DNA of 64,000 nt from Balanoglossus misakiensis. Taxonomy: Eukaryota; Hemichordata. The notes under the pieces are model-generated. The model made no database searches, was not told the origin of the DNA, and saw nothing but the letters and a program-made list of their open reading frames with translations. The stretch covers positions 3,286,001 through 3,350,000 of the forward strand of contig CM082579.2 in NCBI GenBank assembly GCA_040954595.2, in the 5' to 3' direction. Made by a program: the position numbers and the translations under genes. Within the stretch, counting starts at the first letter, position 1, and the number at the start of each line of letters is the position of its first letter. This document shows, piece after piece, positions 50,401-62,400 of this stretch.

Positions 50401-53400
50401 AGCTCATGAAAATCATCCAAAAATGAGAATATTTCGACTTTGCGGAATTTCAAAATTTGGCCGATTTTTGAAAAAATCATGGGTTATAGCTCATGAAAAT
50501 CATCCAAAAATGAGAATTTTTCGACTTTGCGGAATTTCAAAATTTGGCCGATTTTTGAAAAAATCATGGGTTATAGCTCATGAAAATCATCCAAAAATGA
50601 GAATTTTTCGACTTTGCGGAATTTCAAAATTTGGCCGATTTTTGAAAAAATCATGGGTTATAGCTCATGAAAATCATCCAAAAATGAGAATTTTTCGACT
50701 TTGCGGAATTTCAAAATTTGGCCGATTTTTGAAAAAATCATGGGTTATAGCTCATGAAAATCATCCAAAAATGAGAATTTTTCGACTTTGCGGAATTTCA
50801 AAATTTGGCCGATTTTTGAAAAAATCATGGGTTATAGCTCATGAAAATCATCCAAAATGAGAATTTTTCGACTTTGCGGAATTTCAAAATTTGGCCGATT
50901 TTTGAAAAAATCATGGGTTATAGCTCATGAAAATCATCCAAAAATGAGAATTTTTCGACTTTGCGGAATTTCAAAATTTGGCCGATTTTTGAAAAAATCA
51001 TGGGTTATAGCTCATGAAAATCATCCAAAAATGAGAATTTTTCGACTTTGCGGAATTTCAAAATTTGGCCGATTTTTGAAAAAATCATGGGTTATAGCTC
51101 ATGAAAATCATCCAAAAATGAGAATTNNNNNNNNNNNNNNNNNNNNNNNNNNNNNNNNNNNNNNNNNNNNNNNNNNNNNNNNNNNNNNNNNNNNNNNNNN
51201 NNNNNNNNNNNNNNNNNNNNNNNNNNGAATTTCAAAATTTGGCCGATTTTTGAAAAAATCATGGGTTATAGCTCATGAAAATCATCCAAAAATGAGAATT
51301 TTTCGACTTTGCGGAATTTCAAAATTTGGCCGATTTTTGAAAAAATCATGGGTTATAGCTCATGAAAATCATCCAAAAATGAGAATTTTTCGACTTTGCG
51401 GAATTTCAAAATTTGGCCGATTTTTGAAAAAAATCATGGGTTATAGCTCATGAAAATCATCCAAAAATGAGAATTTTTCGACTTTGCGGAATTTCAAAAT
51501 TTGGCCGATTTTTGAAAAAATCATGGGTTATAGCTCATGAAAATCATCCAAAAATGAGAATTTTTCGACTTTGCGGAATTTCAAAATTTGGCCGATTTTT
51601 GAAAAAATCATGGGTTATAGCTCATGAAAATCATCCAAAAATGAGAATTTTTCGACTTTGCGGAATTTCAAAATTTGGCCGATTTTTGAAAAAATCATGG
51701 GTTATAGCTCATGAAAATCATCCAAAAATGAGAATTTTTCGACTTTGCGGAATTTCAAAATTTGGCCGATTTTGAAAAAATCATGGGTTATAGCTCATGA
51801 AAATCATCCAAAAATGAGAATTTTTCGACTTTGCGGAATTTCAAAATTTGGCCGATTTTTGAAAAAATCATGGGTTATAGCTCATGAAAATCATCCAAAA
51901 ATGAGAATTTTTCGACTTTGCGGAATTTCAAAATTTGGCCGATTTTTGAAAAAATCATGGGTTATAGCTCATGAAAATCATCCAAAAATGAGAATTTTTC
52001 GACTTTGCGGAATTTCAAAATTTGGCCGATTTTTGAAAAAATCATGGGTTATAGCTCATGAAAATCATCCAAAAATGAGAATTTTTCGACTTTGCGGAAT
52101 TTCAAAATTTGGCCGATTTTTGAAAAAATCATGGGTTATAGCTCATGAAAATCATCCAAAAATGAGAATTTTTCGACTTTGCGGAATTTCAAAATTTGGC
52201 CGATTTTTGAAAAAATCATGGGTTATAGCTCATGAAAATCATCCAAAAATGAGAATTTTTCGACTTTGCGGAATTTCAAAATTTGGCCGATTTTTGAAAA
52301 AATCATGGGTTATAGCTCATGAAAATCATCCAAAAATGAGAATTTTTCGACTTTGCGGAATTTCAAAATTTGGCCGATTTTTGAAAAAATCATGGGTTAT
52401 AGCTCATGAAAATCATCCAAAAATGAGAATTTTTCGACTTTGCGGAATTTCAAAACTTGGCCGATTTTTGAAAAAATCATGGGTTATAGCTCATGAAAAT
52501 CATCCAAAAATGAGAATTTTTCGACTTTGCGGAATTTCAAAATTTGGCCGATTTTTGAAAAAATCATGGGTTATAGCTCATGAAAATCATCCAAAAATGA
52601 GAATTTTTCGACTTTGCGGAATTTCAAAATTTGGCCGATTTTTGAAAAAATCATGGGTTATAGCTCATGAAAATCATCCAAAAATGAGAATTTTTCGACT
52701 TTGCGGAATTTCAAAATTTGGCCGATTTTTGAAAAAATCATGGGTTATAGCTCATGAAAATCATCCAAAAATGAGAATTTTTCGACTTTGCGGAATTTCA
52801 AAATTTGGCCGATTTTTGAAAAAATCATGGGTTATAGCTCATGAAAATCATCCAAAAATGAGAATATTTCGACTTTGCGGAATTTCAAAATTTGGCCGAT
52901 TTTTGAAAAAATCATGGGTTATAGCTCATGAAAATCATCCAAAAATGAGAATTTTTCGACTTTGCGGAATTTCAAAATTTGGCCGATTTTTGAAAAAATC
53001 ATGGGTTATAGCTCATGAAAATCATCCAAAAATGAGAATTTTTCGACTTTGCGGAATTTCAAAATTTGGCCGATTTTTGAAAAAATCATGGGTTATAGCT
53101 CATGAAAATCATCCAAAAATGAGAATTTTTCGACTTTGCGGAATTTCAAAATTTGGCCGATTTTTGAAAAAATCATGGGTTATAGCTCATGAAAATCATC
53201 CAAAAATGAGAATTTTTCGACTTTGCGGAATTTCAAAATTTGGCCGATTTTTGAAAAAATCATGGGTTATAGCTCATGAAAATCATCCAAAAATGAGAAT
53301 TTTTCGACTTTGCGGAATTTCAAAATTTGGCCGATTTTTGAAAAAATCATGGGTTATAGCTCATGAAAATCATCCAAAAATGAGAATTTTTCGACTTTGC

Positions 53401-56400
53401 GGAATTTCAAAATTTGGCCGATTTTTGAAAAAATCATGGGTTATAGCTCATGAAAATCATCCAAAAATGAGAATTTTTCGACTTTGCGGAATTTCAAAAT
53501 TTGGCCGATTTTTGAAAAAATCATGGGTTATAGCTCATGAAAATCATCCAAAAATGAGAATTTTTCGACTTTGCGGAATTTCAAAATTTGGCCGATTTTT
53601 GAAAAAATCATGGGTTATAGCTCATGAAAATCATCCAAAAATGAGAATTTTTCGACTTTGCGGAATTTCAAAATTTGGCCGATTTTTGAAAAAATCATGG
53701 GTTATAGCTCATGAAAATCATCCAAAAATGAGAATTTTTCGACTTTGCGGAATTTCAAAATTTGGCCGATTTTTGAAAAAATCATGGGTTATAGCTCATG
53801 AAAATCATCCAAAAATGAGAATTTTTCGACTTTGCGGAATTTCAAAATTTGGCCGATTTTTGAAAAAATCATGGGTTATAGCTCATGAAAATCATCCAAA
53901 AATGAGAATTTTTCGACTTTGCGGAATTTCAAAATTTGGCCGATTTTTGAAAAAATCATGGGTTATAGCTCATGAAAATCATCCAAAAATGAGAATTTTT
54001 CGACTTTGCGGAATTTCAAAATTTGGCCGATTTTTGAAAAAATCATGGGTTATAGCTCATGAAAATCATCCAAAAATGAGAATTTTTCGACTTTGCGGAA
54101 TTTCAAAATTTGGCCGATTTTTGAAAAAATCATGGGTTATAGCTCATGAAAATCATCCAAAAATGAGAATTTTTCGACTTTGCGGAATTTCAAAATTTGG
54201 CCGATTTTTGAAAAAATCATGGGTTATAGCTCATGAAAATCATCCAAAAATGAGAATTTTTCGACTTTGCGGAATTTCAAAATTTGGCCGATTTTTGAAA
54301 AAAATCATGGGTTATAGCTCATGAAAATCATCCAAAAATGAGAATTTTTCGACTTTGCGGAATTTCAAAATTTGGCCGATTTTTGAAAAAATCATGGGTT
54401 ATAGCTCATGAAAATCATCCAAAAATGAGAATTTTTCGACTTTGCGGAATTTCAAAATTTGGCCGATTTTTGAAAAAATCATGGGTTATAGCTCATGAAA
54501 ATCATCCAAAAATGAGAATATTTCGACTTTGCGGAATTTCAAAATTTGGCCGATTTTTGAAAAAATCATGGGTTATAGCTCATGAAAATCATCCAAAAAT
54601 GAGAATTTTTCGACTTTGCGGAATTTCAAAATTTGGCCGATTTTTGAAAAAATCATGGGTTAAAGCTCATGAAAATCATCCAAAAATGAGAATTTTTCGA
54701 CTTTGCGGAATTTCAAAATTTGGCCGATTTTTGAAAAAATCATGGGTTATAGCTCATGAAAATCATCCAAAGATGAGAATTTTTCGACTTTGCGGAATTT
54801 CAAAATTTGGCCGATTTTTGAAAAAATCATGGGTTATAGCTCATGAAAATCATCCAAAAATGAGAATTTTTCGACTTTGCGGAATTTCAAAATTTGGCCG
54901 ATTTTTGAAAAAATCATGGGTTATAGCTCATGAAAATCATCCAAAAATGAGAATTTTTCGACTTTGCGGAATTTCAAAATTTGGCCGATTTTTGAAAAAA
55001 ATCATGGGTTATAGCTCATGAAAATCATCCAAAAATGAGAATTTTTCGACTTTGCGGAATTTCAAAATTTGGCCGATTTTTGAAAAAATCATGGGTTATA
55101 GCTCATGAAAATCATCCAAAAATGAGAATTTTTCGACTTTGCGGAATTTCAAAATTTGGCCGATTTTTGAAAAAATCATGGGTTATAGCTCATGAAAATC
55201 ATCCAAAAATGAGAATTTTTCGACTTTGCGGAATTTCAAAATTTGGCCGATTTTTGAAAAAATCATGGGTTATTAGCTCATGAAAATCATCCAAAAATGA
55301 GAATTTTTCGACTTTGCGGAATTTCAAAATTTGGCCGATTTTTGAAAAAATCATGGGTTATAGCTCATGAAAATCATCCAAAAATGAGAATATTTCGACT
55401 TTGCGGAATTTCAAAATTTGGCCGATTTTTGAAAAAATCATGGGTTATAGCTCATGAAAATCATCCAAAAATGAGAATTTTTCGACTTTGCGGAATTTCA
55501 AAATTTGGCCGATTTTTGAAAAAATCATGGGTTAAAGCTCATGAAAATCATCCAAAAATGAGAATTTTTCGACTTTGCGGAATTTCAAAATTTGGCCGAT
55601 TTTTGAAAAAATCATGGGTTATAGCTCATGAAAATCATCCAAAGATGAGAATTTTTCGACTTTGCGGAATTTCAAAATTTGGCCGATTTTTGAAAAAATC
55701 ATGGGTTATAGCTCATGAAAATCATCCAAAAATGAGAATTTTTCGACTTTGCGGAATTTCAAAATTTGGCCGATTTTTGAAAAAATCATGGGTTATAGCT
55801 CATGAAAATCATCCAAAAATGAGAATTTTTCGACTTTGCGGAATTTCAAAATTTGGCCGATTTTTGAAAAAAATCATGGGTTATAGCTCATGAAAATCAT
55901 CCAAAAATGAGAATTTTTCGACTTTGCGGAATTTCAAAATTTGGCCGATTTTTGAAAAAATCATGGGTTATAGCTCATGAAAATCATCCAAAAATGAGAA
56001 TTTTTCGACTTTGCGGAATTTCAAAATTTGGCCGATTTTTGAAAAAATCATGGGTTATAGCTCATGAAAATCATCCAAAAATGAGAATTTTTCGACTTTG
56101 CGGAATTTCAAAATTTGGCCGATTTTTGAAAAAATCATGGGTTATAGCTCATGAAAATCATCCAAAAATGAGAATTTTTCGACTTTGCGGAATTTCAAAA
56201 TTTGGCCGATTTTTGAAAAAATCATGGGTTATAGCTCATGAAAATCATCCAAAAATGAGAATATTTCGACTTTGCGGAATTTCAAAATTTGGCCGATTTT
56301 TGAAAAAATCATGGGTTATAGCTCATGAAAATCATCCAAAAATGAGAATTTTTCGACTTTGCGGAATTTCAAAATTTGGCCGATTTTTGAAAAAATCATG

Positions 56401-59400
56401 GGTTATAGCTCATGAAAATCATCCAAAAATGAGAATTTTTCGACTTTGCGGAATTTCAAAATTTGGCCGATTTTTGAAAAAATCATGGGTTATAGCTCAT
56501 GAAAATCATCCAAAAATGAGAATTTTTCGACTTTGCGGAATTTCAAAATTTGGCCGATTTTTGAAAAAATCATGGGTTATAGCTCATGAAAATCATCCAA
56601 AAATGAGAATTTTTCGACTTTGCGGAATTTCAAAATTTGGCCGATTTTTGAAAAAATCATGGGTTATAGCTCATGAAAATCATCCAAAAATGAGAATTTT
56701 TCGACTTTGCGGAATTTCAAAATTTGGCCGATTTTTGAAAAAATCATGGGTTATAGCTCATGAAAATCATCCAAAAATGAGAATTTTTCGACTTTGCGGA
56801 ATTTCAAAATTTGGCCGATTTTTGAAAAAATCATGGGTTATAGCTCATGAAAATCATCCAAAAATGAGAATTTTTCGACTTTGCGGAATTTCAAAATTTG
56901 GCCGATTTTTGAAAAAATCATGGGTTATAGCTCATGAAAATCATCCAAAAATGAGAATTTTTCGACTTTGCGGAATTTCAAAATTTGGCCGATTTTTGAA
57001 AAAATCATGGGTTATAGCTCATGAAAATCATCCAAAAATGAGAATTTTTCGACTTTGCGGAATTTCAAAATTTGGCCGATTTTTGAAAAAATCATGGGTT
57101 ATAGCTCATGAAAATCATCCAAAAATGAGAATTTTTCGACTTTGCGGAATTTCAAAATTTGGCCGATTTTTGAAAAAATCATGGGTTATAGCTCATGAAA
57201 ATCATCCAAAAATGAGAATTTTTCGACTTTGCGGAATTTCAAAATTTGGCCGATTTTTGAAAAAATCATGGGTTATAGCTCATGAAAATCATCCAAAAAT
57301 GAGAATTTTTCGACTTTGCGGAATTTCAAAATTTGGCCGATTTTTGAAAAAATCATGGGTTATAGCTCATGAAAATCATCCAAAAATGAGAATTTTTCGA
57401 CTTTGCGGAATTTCAAAATTTGGCCGATTTTTCTAAAAAATCATGGGTTATAGCTCATGAAAATCATCCAAAAATGAGAATTTTTCGACTTTGCGGAATT
57501 TCAAAATTTGGCCGATTTTTGAAAAAATCATGGGTTATAGCTCATGAAAATCATCCAAAAATGAGAATTTTTCGACTTTGCGGAATTTCAAAATTTGGCC
57601 GATTTTTCTAAAAAATCATGGGTTATAGCTCATGAAAATCATCCAAAAATGAGAATTTTTCGACTTTGCGGAATTTCAAAATTTGGCCGATTTTTGAAAA
57701 AAATCATGGGTTATAGCTCATGAAAATCATCCAAAAATGAGAATTTTTCGACTTTGCGGAATTTCAAAATTTGGCCGATTTTTGAAAAAATCATGGGTTA
57801 TAGCTCATGAAAATCATCCAAAAATGAGAATTTTTCGACTTTGCGGAATTTCAAAATTTGGCCGATTTTTGAAAAAATCATGGGTTATAGCTCATGAAAA
57901 TCATCCAAAAATGAGAATTTTTCGACTTTGCGGAATTTCAAAATTTGGCCGATTTTTGAAAAAATCATGGGTTATAGCTCATGAAAATCATCCAAAAATG
58001 AGAATTTTTCGACTTTGCGGAATTTCAAAATTTGGCCGATTTTTGAAAAAATCATGGGTTATAGCTCATGAAAATCATCCAAAAATGAGAATTTTTCGAC
58101 TTTGCGGAATTTCAAAATTTGGCCGATTTTTGAAAAAATCATGGGTTATAGCTCATGAAAATCATCCAAAAATGAGAATTTTTCGACTTTGCGGAATTTC
58201 AAAATTTGGCCGATTTTTGAAAAAATCATGGGTTATATCTTCGCTTTCTGAAAAAAAAATCATGGGTTAGAGGTCATGAAAATCATCCATATAAAATGAC
58301 AATTTTTCGACTTTCCGAATTTTCAAAACGTCTTCGCTTTCTGAAAAAAATCATGGGTTATAGCTCATGAAAATCATCCAAAAATGAAAATTTTCGACTG
58401 TCCGAAATTTCAAAATTTCTTCGTTTTTTTGAAAAAAATCATGGAAAGTGTCAACAGATGAAAATGTTTCGATCTTGCGAAGTTTGGTGATTTTGTCATT
58501 TTGGACATTTTCCATGAGTTATAGCTCATGGAAATTGTCAACAGATGAAAAATTTTCTACTTCGCGGACTTTCGTGTTATTATCATTTGAGACATTTTTC
58601 ATGGGTTATAGCTCACAAAAATTGTTAAAAATGACTAATTTCCGACTTTGCGAACTTTGGTGTTTTGTCACTTTCAGACGTTTTCCTTGGGTTATAGCTC
58701 ATGAAAGTTGCCAAAAAATGACAAATTCATGACTTTGCGCGTTTTGGTGATTCTCGACATCACATACTCACCATGACAACGCAAACTGTCACTCCACATT
58801 CCGCCCACCACTCCTTGGTTACACCTAACGACGAGCGTATCAGTAGTTCCAAGCATCGTATAGCCATCATTACAAGTGTAAGTTATTTCTGTATCGACTT
58901 TGAAATCCACTAAATGTGTGACGACATCGGCGCGTAGAATAGTTGGTGGAGGGGGACATAGGATTTCTGCATGTATAAAATTAAAGATTTGTTGATTAAA
59001 TAGCTGATAATAACTTCTGACACTTTTGAATTGCCAAGCGCAAAATAAATTAAATAGTTTTGTGTGGAAGTATCACTTGTAAAACTAATGCATATGACTG
59101 TGTTCTCGGTTTCTGTGTGCCTCGCATGTGTAGAGACATATTCTAACAGTACAATAAGTGATGATGTGTACATCAGATATAAATGAACTGAAGCTTACCA
59201 TTTTCACACCGAGTGCCGTTATAACCTCTTGGACACTGACAAATGTAATGTCCCACGTTGTCGATGCAAGACCCACCATTGTTGCAAGGATTTGATTGGC
59301 ATTCATTTATTTCGATCTGGCAGTGGTCACCTGTAGAAACGATTGTAGCTGAAATTTATAGCTGGCAAAACTATCCGTAATTTTATATAACTTACCTGAC

Positions 59401-62400
59401 AGTTTTTAATTTTGACTATGTAAAACAACTCCTGACAGACATCATTGAAAGACGTCGGTCGGAATAAAGCTTGAAGATACGTACCTATGTAGCCATGGTT
59501 ACAGATACAAACAGAACTGTCACCTTGGTCACGGCATCTGCCATTATGACATGGATCAGGATCGCAGTGCTGCGCTCTCTCGCTACATAGATCTCCATAG
59601 TTCCCGGATGGACATTCGCAAGTAAACTTGTTGACATGATCATAACATGTTCCACCATTCTGACACGGATTTGACAGACACTGGTCAAGTTCTATCAAAA
59701 CAGTTTAAAATCAAATTTAGAGGTAGATACATTGCGTGTGAAGACGAGTTAGCTATAATTACGAGATAGGTTTCTTGCCTTTAATGGTCAGGAAATTTTG
59801 ATTGCACACATTTTTTTACCTGCGCAGAAAGCCGAGGGTGAAACGACGTTCACTTCCGCCATGTCACTTAATTCAAAGTCCGGCCATGACACCAAGTTGC
59901 CGATGGTGTCATTGCAGCGACTGGCCAGCGCCACAATATCGATTTCAGCAAGAGCAAAATCCCACACGTTCAATCTGCAAAAAAAGAAATACAAGTTCAC
60001 GACGGTCGAAAACAGGCTTGCTTTTCCACTCATTAAACGTATACGGTCACCTATACAACGTATTATCCACAACGAGTCTTACCTACTGAGTTCAGCGACA
60101 AGAGATTCAGAAGGATTGAATCCACCACCAAGCTCATCTTGTTCCTGACCCAAAATCAGAGTGCCACCCCCGGGAATGATAGCGCCTTGTTGTACATTTT
60201 CGTGTTCGCTGGCCAAGACAGCGTCAACGTAAAACTTCAATTTACCATCTGGGGAAAGGAGACATTACAAGATTTTTCCTTTTAGTAAAAATTTCCACGC
60301 TTACTCGTCTCAGTCCAATCCAACGTGGTGAGTGATAATGACAGGAAATTGCGTTGCAAATTAGTTCCAGTGCTACAAGTATTGCTAGATTAAAATATTA
60401 AGTCATCAAATAATAGAGATAGGATTTAAAAGACAAAAAATTACCTTTATTGGCCCAAGTGAAGGCAAAATGATGCCATATCCCATCACTCATAGCGACG
60501 TCGGTATAAACAGCCTGTCCGTTCACGTCAAACTTGTAGTCGCCATAGTAACTGACAACAATGGCGTTGTCTTGCGTTGCGTTGTCAGTGGTCGCGGCGT
60601 ATGATAGCACTGTGCCAGAATTACTGAGAGTACGCAACCAGAACGCGATGGTGAAGGTGTCTATATCGGGCAATGCGTAGCGCTTCAGTATCGCGTAATC
60701 GGTGGTGACGCGTCGATGGAAAACAAAAGTATGGTCACTTGAAAGTTCTGGAAATGTAAAACAAAATAAAAGAAAACAATTCCTGTCTTTACATGTGTAA
60801 TTCCCATGATTATTTGCCCACGCTTGATCAATTTTTTTAAGATATGGTTTGTTCACATTTACAACACATTATACCAGTGGATGGTTGATACCACTAATTA
60901 CATACTTTCTTCGCAGTACTGGCCAGTGTAGGATGGTGGACAATGACATGTATATCCATTGATTTCATCCATGCAACTGCCGCCATTTTGACAATGGTGT
61001 TGAAGACACTCATCGATGTTGACTTCGCACAGACTTCCTTCAAACCCTTCCAGACATTGGCATCTGAAGGCATTTATGTTATCTTCACATCTTCAAGAAA
61101 ATAAATATTAAAAGAAATTATTCGACTTTGTCCTCCTTTACTGTTCATTGTATTTGAAAAACAAAGTACTGCCAAATAATCTCACTTTTTGCTGCATGGA
61201 TTGAAACCCACCTGGCTCCGTTCAAACACGGATTTGATTGGCACTCGTCCACGTCAGTTTCACAGAACAGACCACTGAATCCACTCGGGCATGCGCATTG
61301 GGCACTTTCGTCTGTATGGCTGCACAGTCCGCCATTCTGACACGGGTCTTCCGCGCAGTAATCGGGAGCAACCTCACAAAACTGGCCGCCGTAACCGTTA
61401 TTACACACGCACTGTAACCCATCAACCTGAGAAGGAAAACACAGCAATTATCGTGGTTTTCCGGCTGTCTCATAGGCATAAAAAGAAAATTGAAAATAAA
61501 CATTTTGGGTTTGTTTTTTTGCCTTTGATGTTCGATATAACTTTTATGAATCATGTCCAGTGTGCAACGCTAGATTAAACAAAGGCGATACATATTATAG
61601 TTTTTTTTATCTTACTTCGTCTTTACATTGTCCTCCATTTACACAAGGCGATGACAGGCATTCATTAATCTCGGTATCACAAAGGCGACCAGTGTAACCA
61701 GGGGAACAGGCACAGTAGAAACCATTCTCTGAAAGAGACAAAGGTAATATCAATATATATTTTTAACTGAGGTCCAGATATATTTTATGCAAATGTTCTT
61801 TGTTGGTTGTCAATGTTACCACGTAAAAGTCAAACACATCCAATCACAGCTTTCAGTGGGATGACACATGTAAAAAGGAGCCTTTCGACAAAATCTAGGC
61901 ATATGTTAATTAGAGGTGACCTTTAACCCGACCAAATCTCTGGACTGAAGAGCGAGATCTTACCTCTGTCAATACAGGTGGAATTGAAAGCACATGGGTT
62001 GGACAGACACTCGTCAATTTCACTCCCACAGTTGTCACCTGTGAAACCGTCAGGACATTGACACTCAAACGTTACCCGGCCACTCGTACACACGCCGCCG
62101 TTGTAACACGGACTAGAAGCACAGTGATCGATTTCTGAAATAAGTAATCGCACTGATATTAGAATAATCATGATATGGAAGAATAATATGTGTTTAGTTT
62201 TCAATATTGATTCAGATATGGATTTTAATATAAAAAGAGTCACTATATTTTACCTTTGCACTGATCTCCCGATGCTGTGCCAATGCCAAAAGTTGTCTTG
62301 TGACCGTGGCATTCAATGCATTTTCTTCTGCCTCGTTCTGGTTGGTAGAATCCGACCGGACATGGAGAACATGGTTCTATTCCAGTGAGTGAAATCATCC

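Larger units (their letters stand above)
41177..58755. repeat. 87-bp satellite array filling an SVEP1-like intron
   Basis: From about 41621 to 58236 an 87-bp monomer (AATGAGAATTTTTCGACTTT, then GCGGAATTTCAAAATTTGGC, then CGATTTTTGAAAAAATCATG, then GGTTATAGCTCATGAAAATC and ATCCAAA) repeats about 190 times, with most copies identical. Diverged monomers of similar length extend the array to about 41177 on the left and 58755 on the right. That leaves only about 28 bp to the 41148 exon and 16 bp to the 58772 exon. Because 87 = 29 x 3 and one plus-strand frame lacks stops, open frames of up to 1,619 codons appear. They break wherever an A-tract gains or loses a base, and they run antisense to the host gene. 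Function is unknown. Confidence 0.97.

Noticed and set aside
41177-58755. CRISPR-like array
   Set aside because: The repeats are directly abutting with no unique spacers, the unit is 87 bp, and the genome is a spliced animal genome.
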